Source: JAPKZH01 sp964537875
Lineage (GTDB): Bacteria; Acidobacteriota; Aminicenantia; Aminicenantales; UBA4085
Reading direction: 5' to 3'
Assembly: GCA_964537875.1 (NCBI GenBank)
Contig: CAZIDN010000006.1
Location: forward strand, 44,347 to 108,346
DNA length: 64,000 nucleotides
Shown here: one piece after another, positions 25,479 through 34,078 of the stretch
Layout: every line of letters starts with the position of its first letter
Position numbering within the stretch: position 1 is the first letter of the stretch
The notes under the pieces: generated by a model
Told to the model about the DNA's origin: nothing
What the model saw: only the letters and a program-made list of their open reading frames with translations
Databases searched by the model: none
Translations under genes and position numbers: made by a program

Positions 25479-26843
25479 TTATTCTAGGTGGTATTTGCCG
25501 AGCTTGTTGTAGAGCGTCGTTCGCGAGATGTTCAGGATCTTCGCCGTTTTTTTCAGGTTGTGATTCGTCACCTTGAGCAGATAGGCGATATATTCTTTTT
25601 CCAGGTCGTCGAGCGTCGACAAATTTTCTTTGTCGATGAAGGGCATCCGGCTCCGCGCGGGCAGAAAATCCCTTAGGTTTTTAGGCAGGTCGGCCAAATC
25701 GATGAAGTCTTTTTTCGAAACGAGCACGGCGCTCTGGATGACGTTTTCCAGCTCGCGGATATTTCCCGGCCAGGGATACCGGAGAAACAGCTTCTGGACA
25801 TCCCGGCAGACGCCTTTGACGGATTTGCCATACGCCTTGTTGGAGTTGTGGAGAAAATGCCGGACGAGTAGGGGAATGTCTTCCGACCTCTCTCGGAGCG
25901 GAGGGAGATGGATCTCCACGCGGTTCAGCCGGTGATAGAGGTCTTCCCGGAAAGCGTTCTGTTTGATGGCCGCGGCCAGGTTTCGGTTGGAGGCGGCCAT
26001 GATCCGGACATGGACGTATTTCACTTCGTTCGAGCCGAGCGGCCGGAACTGGCGCGTTTCGAGCACGCGGAGGAGCTTAGCCTGGACGGGCATCGGAACA
26101 TCCCCGATTTCGTCCAAGAAGATCGTACCCTCATGGGCGTCGTCGAACAGGCCGCGCTTGTTCCGGTCGGCTCCGGTAAAAGCGCCGCGGACATAGCCGA
26201 AGAGCTCGGATTCAAAGAGGCTTTCCGGGATCGAGGCGCAGTCGCATATGACGAGCTTACGGTTTTCGACTCCGCTTAGGTCGTGAATAGCGCGGGCCAC
26301 CATCTCTTTCCCCGTGCCGGTCTCGCCCGTGATCAGGACGCTCGTGAAATATCGGGCGATGTTTTCGATCAGGCCGAAGATCTCGAGCATATATGGATTT
26401 TTGCTGGTCATGCCCTGAAAGACGTATTTTTTTTCCAGCCTTTTTTCGAGAAGAAAGGTCTCGCGCCGCAGCTCCCGTTTTTCGAAGGCTTTTTTGAGGG
26501 CTTCGTGGATCGTTTCGATTTCGAGCGGCTTGACCAGGTAGTCTGTCGCGCCCTGATGGATCCAGTCCAGGACCTCTTCGGGGTGGAGGGGGCCGCCGAT
26601 CATGACGACGTGAAGGAGGGGATCGAACTGCTTGAGTTTTCGGAGAAGGCTCGAGGCGTCCTTCCGAATCTCTTCAAAATCCAAGATGGCAATCCGGATC
26701 GAGCGATCTTTGATGAAATCCAGGATGTCCTGGCCGACCCGGCAAAAATGAATCCGGAAATCCGCGGCCACGGGCGAGGCCTTGAGCATTTCGGCCAGGG
26801 ACGGCTCTTTTCCGATGATCAGGAGATTTCCGGCCGGTTCCAT
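25479..26843 (-). CDS. Sigma-54-dependent activator with degenerate receiver domain
   Basis: 454 aa from ATG 26843 (MEPAGNLLIIGKEPS). Residues 8-120 fold like a response-regulator receiver and keep the Lys (DYLVKPLEIETI), but the acidic pair after the first strand is Gly-Lys (IIGKEPS), so metal-dependent phosphorylation is doubtful. The AAA+ domain is intact: Walker A GETGTGKE, GAFTGA inside GYVRGAFTGADRN, Walker B GTIFLDEIGD, arginine finger region FREDLYHRLN. The C-terminal Fis-type HTH is NLKKTAKILNISRTTLYNKL. No histidine kinase is adjacent. It activates sigma-54 promoters elsewhere; I see no convincing -24/-12 site nearby. Confidence 0.88.
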   Translation of the reverse strand: MEPAGNLLIIGKEPSLAEMLKASPVAADFRIHFCRVGQDILDFIKDRSIRIAILDFEEIRKDASSLLRKLKQFDPLLHVVMIGGPLHPEEVLDWIHQGATDYLVKPLEIETIHEALKKAFEKRELRRETFLLEKRLEKKYVFQGMTSKNPYMLEIFGLIENIARYFTSVLITGETGTGKEMVARAIHDLSGVENRKLVICDCASIPESLFESELFGYVRGAFTGADRNKRGLFDDAHEGTIFLDEIGDVPMPVQAKLLRVLETRQFRPLGSNEVKYVHVRIMAASNRNLAAAIKQNAFREDLYHRLNRVEIHLPPLRERSEDIPLLVRHFLHNSNKAYGKSVKGVCRDVQKLFLRYPWPGNIRELENVIQSAVLVSKKDFIDLADLPKNLRDFLPARSRMPFIDKENLSTLDDLEKEYIAYLLKVTNHNLKKTAKILNISRTTLYNKLGKYHLE

Positions 26844-27227
26844 GGTTCCTGCTAATGTCCTATCGCGGAGTCTATCAATTTTGTCGCGCATTTGCAATCG
26901 GCATAAAACAGCCTGTTTTCACCGGCGGGCTTCGTTTCTACGGCAAAACACGGCTTCCGATCGACGGTCTCCAGAAAATCCATTTCCTACTTATCCACAT
27001 CCCTCAGGAAAGATCGGAATCAAGAATTTTTGCCTGTAGGAAAAATTATTAGCTAATTTTTTTGCCTGTCAGCAAATTTATTTTGTAAAACATCCAATAA
27101 CTTCTCCTGCTCTATTACAGCGATTCCTCAGATTCGATATTTTTTGGTTTACATAAAAAAGGCTGGATCCACGGAAGGAAATTGCCGATTATGTCGGCAG
27201 AAAAATAGCTGCCTGAAATTATTCCTG
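26844..27227. other. 384-bp intergenic region upstream of the sigma-54 activator
   Basis: It is AT-rich and holds no supportable gene. TGCCTGT occurs twice in an AATTTTT context, at 27025-27037 and 27055-27069, 32 nt apart (three helical turns). The second copy lies in an imperfect palindrome TTTGCTGACAGGCAAA on the minus strand. These could be operator half-sites for the regulator gene downstream; I could not define a clear -35/-10 pair. Confidence 0.35.
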
Positions 27228-30200
27228 CTAATCTTTGCTAGTCTTTTTAACGGTTCCCGGCCTGCCCCTGACAAACTGGATGCGGACCCGATCCTGGACC
27301 TCTTCTTCGAAGCGGACGGTTTCGTACTTTGCTTGGGACAGGTACTTAAGGTGGGCGCGGAGATAGCTCAATCCCTGCATGGATAGGAAATCGAGCCAGG
27401 CACCCCGGGCCGTTTCGTCCATGGCTTCCACCGTCTCGTCGACGAACGTGACTTGGGTCCTGGCCGAGAGACGGCTTTCGGTCGAAGAGCGCCTCTTGGC
27501 GTAAAGGTTGACGCCGTCGTAGAGCTCGAGATAGTCGAGATGGGGCTGCCAGCGGGCGGCCCAGCGGATGTAGCGATCGGCGAATCTTTTATTGGACTCC
27601 TTGAGCTTTTCGTTCGACTGCATTTCGGCGATGATGAAACTCTTCAATTCGTCGCCGGCGTCTTTGTATTTTTGGTAGAGGGGAAGGCTGAGGGCTCTGT
27701 AAAAGACATACCAGCCCCTGGGGATCCAGTAATCGCGGAAGAGATACGGCGAGTAATTGGAAAACTGCTGGACCCACTCGTGGGAGGGATATCCGTGGAG
27801 GTTGAGGTAGATGTCCGGCTGCCATTTGCTGTTCAGGCTCCTCCTCACCAGGGCTTCCGGAAGGATCGGCCGCGCGCTGCCGCCCATGGAGCCGACATCG
27901 ATTCCTAGAGAGCTGTAGCGGCCGGCGTGGAGGCTGTGGAACGGCGTCAATTTCTGAAGGTCATAGGCCATGGCGGCGCCGTCGGGATTTTCCATCGGAT
28001 GAAACACGAAGTTAATCTTGTTGATATAATCCTGGTAGGTCTTGTCCGTCGCCAGGAGCTCGGCCAGCTTGAGAATATAGCTCGTCGAGGACACCTCGTT
28101 GGCGTGCTGACGCCCGCTGAGATAGATCGTCGGCTTGGCTGCGATCAGGCGCGGCAGCGAGACATACTTGCCGAGCGGCTTGTAGACTTCGATCACGGGA
28201 ACATCCCGGCCTTCATAGGATTTTCCCCCGATATATGTCCTTACGGCCGCGAATTGGGCCAAACGGTCGACGGTTTCCTGGACCATTTCCGGGGATAAGA
28301 TTTTTGTCGTATCGACGATAGCTTCGCCCGGTTTAAGAGGCCTGGGGGCCGGCTTTTCCGCGGATTCGGCGGCCGTGATGGGAAGGATTTCCTCTTTTTC
28401 CATCTCCTTGCATTTCATCTTGAGCGTAAGGCTGTTGAGATTCGGAAAGCTCAAGGCCGTCGGCAGCAGGCCTTTATCCTGTAGATCTCTGTAAGAAGCC
28501 AGGATATCCAGCAGGGCCAGGTACTCGGCGTCCTTCTCGAACTCGAGCTCTATGACCAGACTCTCGATTTTTTCTTCAAGCCCGTTGTAGATGAGCGCCG
28601 GAACCTGGAGCGGTTTCGGCTTGAGCGAAGGGAAGGCGATCTTACGGCTGAATTCTTCACGGCCCTTTTCTTTCCATTTGATGATCATCTGGGGCGAAGA
28701 GGCCGTCCAGTCCTCGAATGATACTTTGACCTTGGGCCGTTCTCCTTCCGTGGAAGGGTGGATCAAGGGAAAGATATTGCCGGGCGCGGAAACGCGCGAC
28801 GTGTCTTCAGGCAGCTCCTGGTCCTCGATGTCGAGCTCCGTGATGCCCCTGAGAAAATCAAGCGTGTCGAAATAGAGCTCGTCATGGATGGCCTCCAGCG
28901 AGCTGATGATCTCTTCATCCAGCCCGATCCGGAAATCCGGCTCGCTGGACCACAGCTCGACGAGCAGCCGCTTGAAATATGGTTGTTTGGAGTAGGTCGG
29001 CTCGCTGTTTGTTTTTTTGAGGATGTGGGAATAGACGGGAGCGAGAACTTCATCCTGGTAATATTCCCAGATTTTTTCGAGGTCGGATTTGAGCGAAACA
29101 TCGGAGAGGACCTCTTTTCCCGCCTCGATCTTCAGCCAGCCAGTGGTCAACTTCACCTTTCCCCATTCGGGGACGGGCTTGAGGTAGGAGATTTCGCGGA
29201 TGCGCGGCGAAAAGCTCTGCTGGAGCAAGAGTGCGTTTTTCGCGTCATGGGCCGAAACTTCGTAAGTGGCGCCGCCCGGAGGCTTGAGCTCAAAATGGAT
29301 CTTGTCCAGGGGGATGTTGAGGTCTCTGGCCATGATCTCGTCCACGGGATAGAGCTCCTGCAGCCAGCGCGCCGGCTCGGCATAGAACCTCTTAGGCTGA
29401 CTCAGGTTTTCCTTCTCCTCGGCGAATTTGATGACGATCTGGCCGACGGGCTTGCCTCTGAGCTGCGGCAGAATTCTTTCCTGCAGCCAGAAAAAGCCCT
29501 GCTTGTAGGCAGAGAGGACTTCGACTTCGGCCCGCGTTTTTTGGCTTTCCGGAAATAGGGCTTCGACCTGTTTTTTGACTTTCTGCCGGATGTCCGGGGA
29601 TTCGCTGAGCCCCAGGCTGATCTTGAGTGGCCCGGCCGGGCTTTCCAGGGCTTTCAATTTTTCCTCGATGAGCTTCAGGGCGTCCTCGGCTTCCCAGGAA
29701 AAAGTCTGCTCTTTTTCAAAGATTTTCTTGCCGTCATTCAAGAGAAAGCTCTTGACCTCGAGCGATTCAGTTTTGACGGCGGCCGCCAGGCTCTTCTTCA
29801 CATCCTCCTCGAATTTCGGGTTCGGTCGCGGCAGATAGATCTCGGCCTTGAACGATTCCATGTCTTTGTCCTTGAAATCTTCCAGGACCTTTTTCAAGCC
29901 CTGGGCGAGAAAAGCTTCCGCGCTGCCGTGCTCGCCTTTGAAAAACTTTTCCAGGGCCGCCGCGGCATCGCCGATCTGCGGGCGGCCGTCCTTGTATTCG
30001 TCGAGATAGGGAAAAGTCTGGTTGAAATAGGCCAGGATTTTTTCCATCCCGATATTGTCTGCTGCCAGGAAGGCCAGGGCGCTGGACTTGTTGAAAGCTT
30101 TGGGAATCACCTTGGCCATCCCCCAGGCGTTCTCCAGGGATGGCGCCTTCAATTTTCCGATCCTCTGCAGCTCCTGGGTGAGAATATTGGAGCCGATCAG

Positions 30201-31367
30201 GATGGGTGCGACCAAGGCTTTTTTGTGCTCGATCTCTTTATCGAGATAGACGACGGGAAAAGAGGCTCCGGCCGTTCCGAGCATGAGCCTCGAAGAGATT
30301 TGGGCGATTCCTTTGATGTTCGAGCCCTGGGGAATGATCACCTGAGAGTCCAGGGAGTCGATCGTTCCGTCTCGATCGATATCGCCATAGACGCCCTTGG
30401 TCGTCAAAAGGCTGAGAAGGTCGAATTCTTTGCCGGCCCCGTCCGCTCTCGGCGTGTCTTTGAAGGACGGTGTCAGCATCCGTCTTGGAGCGCCCATGCG
30501 GGGGATGACAACCTGCATGTTCTTTTTCCCGTAGCGGAGCGAGAAGGTCAATTGGGCGCAGCCCGGGTAGGAAAGAAAATCTGTCCTCTGGCCTTTTTCG
30601 TGCTGCCGGCCAAGCGCATCGAAGGCCTTGAAAGTTTTTTGCTGGTCCTCCTCGTCCGTGAAATAGATCTCCACAGTCAGGTCCCTGATCTCGCCCGAGT
30701 GGAAGGAGAGTTTTTTGAGCGGGGCCGGGCTTTTTTTGGGAGGCGGAAATTCATAGAGGGCGGATTTGATGATGGTTTTTTGGAGACTCACGCCCTCGGC
30801 GGTCAGGAACTGGGTGATGTCTTTTTCGAGCGAGAGGAATGTCGCCCCTTCTTCTCGTCCCCAGATTTCCCAGAAGTACGGCCAGCGGAGGAAAAAGGCG
30901 CGGCCGGTCTGAAGCAAGGCGTCCTCGCTGCTGGCGACGAGAAGGATGCCGTTCTGGTCCTTGAGGGAAAAGGCGGCGACGAGTCCCTGGTTCGGCCCGA
31001 GCGAGGGCACGAGGATGTCCTCATCCTTGATGGCTTCCCTGAGCCATTTCACGTTCGTCCCGATGAAAATGGGATTTTCCAGGCGTTCGATGCGGGAAAT
31101 ATCGGACTCCCTTCTGACGAGGGCAAAATCCTGGACCAGGCTTTCCAGGTTGGCCCGGGCGGCAATGTCGGAGGCCACGGCCAGCTCGGCGGCGTTGGCA
31201 TTGTCGGGGATGACGATGCAAAGCGTGATCTTATCGACCAGCAAATCGCCGTCGAGGTCCTTGAGGGCCTTGCCGAGCAGGAACATCTGGGAAAGGCTGG
31301 CTACCTGGGCCGGGAGCGCATGGACAAACAGCAGCATGATGCAGAGCGCCACAAAGGTTTTTTTCAT
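27228..31367 (-). CDS. Large secreted M14-family zinc carboxypeptidase
   Basis: 1379 aa, preceded by GAGGAG and AAAGGG. Signal peptide MKKTFVALCIMLLFVHALPAQ. The N-terminal part has two copies of a module that starts with an EF-hand-like loop: DLDGDLLVDKITLCIVIP near residue 37 and DIDRDGTIDSLDSQVIIP near 335. A long central region (about 450-1000) contains many beta strands and repeated acidic/aromatic segments. The C-terminal carboxypeptidase domain (about 1043-1340) has GRQHANEVSS with zinc ligands His1088 and Glu1091, NPDG near 1128 and the third ligand His1191 in NLHGYPSHEW. It probably trims peptides outside the inner membrane. Confidence 0.8.
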   Translation of the reverse strand: MKKTFVALCIMLLFVHALPAQVASLSQMFLLGKALKDLDGDLLVDKITLCIVIPDNANAAELAVASDIAARANLESLVQDFALVRRESDISRIERLENPIFIGTNVKWLREAIKDEDILVPSLGPNQGLVAAFSLKDQNGILLVASSEDALLQTGRAFFLRWPYFWEIWGREEGATFLSLEKDITQFLTAEGVSLQKTIIKSALYEFPPPKKSPAPLKKLSFHSGEIRDLTVEIYFTDEEDQQKTFKAFDALGRQHEKGQRTDFLSYPGCAQLTFSLRYGKKNMQVVIPRMGAPRRMLTPSFKDTPRADGAGKEFDLLSLLTTKGVYGDIDRDGTIDSLDSQVIIPQGSNIKGIAQISSRLMLGTAGASFPVVYLDKEIEHKKALVAPILIGSNILTQELQRIGKLKAPSLENAWGMAKVIPKAFNKSSALAFLAADNIGMEKILAYFNQTFPYLDEYKDGRPQIGDAAAALEKFFKGEHGSAEAFLAQGLKKVLEDFKDKDMESFKAEIYLPRPNPKFEEDVKKSLAAAVKTESLEVKSFLLNDGKKIFEKEQTFSWEAEDALKLIEEKLKALESPAGPLKISLGLSESPDIRQKVKKQVEALFPESQKTRAEVEVLSAYKQGFFWLQERILPQLRGKPVGQIVIKFAEEKENLSQPKRFYAEPARWLQELYPVDEIMARDLNIPLDKIHFELKPPGGATYEVSAHDAKNALLLQQSFSPRIREISYLKPVPEWGKVKLTTGWLKIEAGKEVLSDVSLKSDLEKIWEYYQDEVLAPVYSHILKKTNSEPTYSKQPYFKRLLVELWSSEPDFRIGLDEEIISSLEAIHDELYFDTLDFLRGITELDIEDQELPEDTSRVSAPGNIFPLIHPSTEGERPKVKVSFEDWTASSPQMIIKWKEKGREEFSRKIAFPSLKPKPLQVPALIYNGLEEKIESLVIELEFEKDAEYLALLDILASYRDLQDKGLLPTALSFPNLNSLTLKMKCKEMEKEEILPITAAESAEKPAPRPLKPGEAIVDTTKILSPEMVQETVDRLAQFAAVRTYIGGKSYEGRDVPVIEVYKPLGKYVSLPRLIAAKPTIYLSGRQHANEVSSTSYILKLAELLATDKTYQDYINKINFVFHPMENPDGAAMAYDLQKLTPFHSLHAGRYSSLGIDVGSMGGSARPILPEALVRRSLNSKWQPDIYLNLHGYPSHEWVQQFSNYSPYLFRDYWIPRGWYVFYRALSLPLYQKYKDAGDELKSFIIAEMQSNEKLKESNKRFADRYIRWAARWQPHLDYLELYDGVNLYAKRRSSTESRLSARTQVTFVDETVEAMDETARGAWLDFLSMQGLSYLRAHLKYLSQAKYETVRFEEEVQDRVRIQFVRGRPGTVKKTSKD

Positions 31368-31489
31368 CCCTTTATCTCCTCGTCGTCGATCTCCTGTTCA
31401 GCCGCGTTCATTTTATAATAAAAACGCCGGGAATTGTAGATTAAATGGGGAAACCTCTCGACAATCATAAAAGTCTGGATGGGACCTGT

Positions 31490-31618
31490 CAGACACTCTT
31501 GGAGGGAACCCCTTTATTTGGGTTTCCCTCCAACGATCGCTTCGCTCTCTGCCTCCTTTCCATGGAGCATTTGGCGATGAATTCATCGGGGTATGCTCCT
31601 TGGAGGGGAGAGTGTCTG
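31490..31618 (+). repeat. Structured repeat family 2, copy F2b
   Basis: CAGACACTCT (31490-31499) and AGAGTGTCTG (31609-31618) are perfect 10-nt inverted ends. Inside, hairpin 1 (TTGGAGGGAACCC with GGGTTTCCCTCCAA, one bulge), the linker GCTTCGCTCTCTGCCTCCTT, and hairpin 2 (GGAGCAT / ATGCTCC around the palindrome CGATGAATTCATCG). It shares the ends, linker and first two hairpins with the copy at 195-379 but lacks that copy's third and fourth hairpins. Confidence 0.75.
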
Positions 31619-31690
31619 CGGGGCAGCATCCGCGCCACCCATCCAGGTTTTTAGCACGAAATCGAGATGCTTAGCTCGGCTAGCTTCCTA

Positions 31691-31719
31691 TTGACGAGAC
31701 TCGGCAGACGTTTTATAGT
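31691..31719 (+). promoter_or_regulatory. mscL promoter
   Basis: TTGACG (31691-31696), 17-nt spacer, TATAGT (31714-31719), about 48 nt before the mscL ATG. Confidence 0.6.
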
Positions 31720-31767
31720 CTTGGCAAAAGAGCGATAAGGATTTCATCGATCTGGAAAGGAGGTCGG

Positions 31768-32208
31768 ATGTTTAAGGAATTTAAAGAATTCGCCATGAAG
31801 GGGAGCCTGCTCGACCTGGCCATCGGCTTCATCATGGGCGGCGCTTTTGGCAAGATCGTCTCGTCCCTGGTCAATGACATCATCATGCCGCCGATCGGGC
31901 TTTTGCTCGGCAAGGTCGATTTTGCCAGCCTTTACATAAACCTGTCCGGGAAGCCCTATGCCTCGCTGGCCGAGGCCAAAGCGGCCGGCGCGGCGACGAT
32001 CAACTACGGGCTTTTTCTGAACGTGTTTATCGACTTTCTGATCGTCGCGCTGGTGATGTTTCTCTTGATCAAGCAGGTCAACAAGCTCAGACGCAAACCG
32101 GCCGAAGCGCCCACCGTCTCGACAACCAAGGAATGCCCCTTCTGCTTCTCCGTCATCCCCATCAGGGCCGTCCGCTGCCCCGCCTGCACCTCACAGCTCA
32201 AGCCCTAA
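31768..32208 (+). CDS. mscL: Large-conductance mechanosensitive channel with C-terminal zinc ribbon
   Basis: 146 aa, AAAGGAGG before ATG. Residues 1-100 are classical MscL: FKEFAMKGSLLDLAIGFIMG (N-terminal helix and TM1), GGAFGKIVSSLVNDIIMPPI, periplasmic loop, and TM2 FLNVFIDFLIVALVMFLLIK. The usual cytoplasmic helix bundle is replaced by a two-pair Cys module, ECPFCFSVIPIRAVRCPAC (123-141), that should bind zinc. The channel opens on hypo-osmotic shock as a homopentamer. It has its own promoter and is convergent with the DhaL-DegV gene. Confidence 0.93.
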   Translation: MFKEFKEFAMKGSLLDLAIGFIMGGAFGKIVSSLVNDIIMPPIGLLLGKVDFASLYINLSGKPYASLAEAKAAGAATINYGLFLNVFIDFLIVALVMFLLIKQVNKLRRKPAEAPTVSTTKECPFCFSVIPIRAVRCPACTSQLKP

Positions 32209-32255
32209 ACAGGAAATCTTCGCCGCGCTTGCGCTTTTGGAATATTTTTCTGTCG

Positions 32256-34040
32256 TTATTCAGACAGGAGCGCGACGGCGACCGCCCCGATGCCGCTGTG
32301 GACGCCGATGACAGGGGCGACATCCATGATATAGGCGGGTTTCTTCTGCAGCATCTCGGTGAGCTTTTGTTCGTACAGCCTGGCTCGCTCGGGGTTCTGG
32401 ACATGGACGATGGCATAGCCCCAGATCTTCTCTTTCAGGGCGAACTCATTAGTTTTCTTGAGAATTTTCGCCATATTGCCTTTGCGGCTGAAGGATTTTC
32501 CGGCCGCCGATGTTTTGCCTTCTTCATCCAAGGTGATGATCGGCTTCACATTCAGGATTTTCGCGATCAGGCCCTTGGTCGGGCTGACCCGACCGCCGCG
32601 GACCATGTATTTGAGCGTCTGAACATCGACGAGAATCCTAGTTTTCGGGATCCAGGCCTCGACGTCCTTCACGACTTCGTCGTGGGGAACGCCGGCCAGA
32701 ATTTTTTCCGAGGCCCGGGCGACAAGCAGACCCAACGTGGCCGAGATGTGACGAGAATTGATCACGCTGATTTTCTTGCCGGGCATCTTTTCGGCGATTT
32801 TCAGGCACATATTATAAAAGCCCGTCAGCTTATCGGAGATGGTCAGGACGATGATGGACTCGTAGTGGCTGGCCAGGAAGGCCAGGAAATTTTGAACACC
32901 CCCCACCGGCGGCTGGGCGGTGGTTGGGACAACTTCGGCCGTTTTCATGAGCCCGTAGAATTGATCGGGCGTGATCGTGACCTTGTCCAAAAACTGGGTC
33001 TGGCCGAATACCAGAAGGAAAGGAACGACATGGATCTGGCGTTCGTCCAGGATGGACTGGGGCAAGTCGCAGGAAGAGTCGGTGACGAGCGCGATTTTCG
33101 CTTTGGGAGCATAGGCCGCTTCATGCTGCTTCCGCATGTCCTCCGCTTTGATCTGGGCGATCGCGCCGTAGTCCTTGAGCGTGAAAAACAGACTGGCCGG
33201 ATCGTTGGTGTGGACATGGATCCGGACTTTCTCATCCGTGCCGGCGACGACGGCCGATCCGCCGTAACCCTGGACGACGCCCCGGATCGCGTCGGCGTCG
33301 AGCGACTGGCCGGCCAGGAGGGCTTCGGAGCAGTAGCGGTATTCCAGGGATTCCTTAGCCGAGGGAATGTGGATTTCTTCGCGGCTGGGGGGGCCGTCTA
33401 TAATGGAGACCTTGGACAGCTTGCCTTTTTTGATGAAATGGACGATGCCCTCCAGGAAATCAACAAACCCTTTGGCTCCGGCGTCAACCACACCGGCCCG
33501 GGCCAGGACCTGGAGCTTGTAGGTCGTCTCTTTCAAGGATTTCTGGGCGGCATGCAGGGAATCCGATAGGAGCTCGGCGAAATCCGAGGTCTGGGTTCGT
33601 TTCTGATAGACGGCTTCGGCCCAGTCCCTGATGACCGTGATCATCGTGCCTTCGACGGGAGTGACGATGGCTTTATGGACGTAATGAACGGCCCGTTTGA
33701 CGGCTTCGCCGAAGGCCGTTGTCGAGAGCTTGAAATCGTGCTCGGTCTCCTTGCTGACGCCGTGGATGAATTGGGCGAAGATGATCCCGGAGTTGCCCTG
33801 GGCGCCGCTGAGGGCGGCATTGGCGATCGACTTCAAGGTAGCCTTGATCGAGCGGTTGACGATCGAGCCTTCGGCGATGGCCCTCATCGTCGAGGCCAGG
33901 TTTGTCCCCGTGTCTGAATCAGCGACGGGGAAAACGTTGATTTTATTCAAATAAGCCTGGTCTTGGATGACCGCATTCCCGCCGGCGAGAAAGGCATAGT
34001 ACAGCCTGTTTCCGTTGAGGTAGTGGATTTTCGTTTTCAA
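32256..34040 (-). CDS. DhaL (FakA-like) - DegV (FakB-like) fusion, probable fatty acid kinase
   Basis: 594 aa from a TTG at 34040; the frame is open to 34085 but homologous FakA proteins start at the LKTKIHYLNGNRLYYAF position. Residues ~1-200 are a DhaL/DAK2 domain with NVFPVADSDTGTNLASTM, the Asp-rich nucleotide/Mg site. Residues ~310-590 are a DegV domain (IALVTDSSCDLPQSI, VPTTAQPPVGGVQNFL) that binds a fatty acid. In Firmicutes FakA and FakB are separate proteins that phosphorylate exogenous fatty acids; this fusion suggests the same reaction in one chain. A TTGATT-N17-TATACT box is at 34050-34078, and the ABC gene ends 34 nt upstream. Confidence 0.82.
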   Translation of the reverse strand: MKTKIHYLNGNRLYYAFLAGGNAVIQDQAYLNKINVFPVADSDTGTNLASTMRAIAEGSIVNRSIKATLKSIANAALSGAQGNSGIIFAQFIHGVSKETEHDFKLSTTAFGEAVKRAVHYVHKAIVTPVEGTMITVIRDWAEAVYQKRTQTSDFAELLSDSLHAAQKSLKETTYKLQVLARAGVVDAGAKGFVDFLEGIVHFIKKGKLSKVSIIDGPPSREEIHIPSAKESLEYRYCSEALLAGQSLDADAIRGVVQGYGGSAVVAGTDEKVRIHVHTNDPASLFFTLKDYGAIAQIKAEDMRKQHEAAYAPKAKIALVTDSSCDLPQSILDERQIHVVPFLLVFGQTQFLDKVTITPDQFYGLMKTAEVVPTTAQPPVGGVQNFLAFLASHYESIIVLTISDKLTGFYNMCLKIAEKMPGKKISVINSRHISATLGLLVARASEKILAGVPHDEVVKDVEAWIPKTRILVDVQTLKYMVRGGRVSPTKGLIAKILNVKPIITLDEEGKTSAAGKSFSRKGNMAKILKKTNEFALKEKIWGYAIVHVQNPERARLYEQKLTEMLQKKPAYIMDVAPVIGVHSGIGAVAVALLSE

Positions 34041-34049
34041 ACCAACCTC

Positions 34050-34078
34050 AGTATAAACAATCTCTTTCCAAGAATCAA
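34050..34078 (-). promoter_or_regulatory. Possible internal promoter for the DhaL-DegV gene
   Basis: Minus strand TTGATT (34073-34078), 17-nt spacer, TATACT (34050-34055). The boxes are identical to those at 36973-37001. The -10 box is only 9 nt from the chosen TTG start, so either the transcript is nearly leaderless or the gene is read mainly from the upstream operon. Confidence 0.35.

Noticed and set aside
29928..31418. A 496-codon plus-strand open frame opposite the M14 peptidase
   Set aside because: Antisense shadow; no start context and no recognisable domain.
32133..33569. A 478-codon plus-strand open frame opposite the DhaL-DegV gene
   Set aside because: Antisense shadow of a gene with clear DhaL and DegV motifs.
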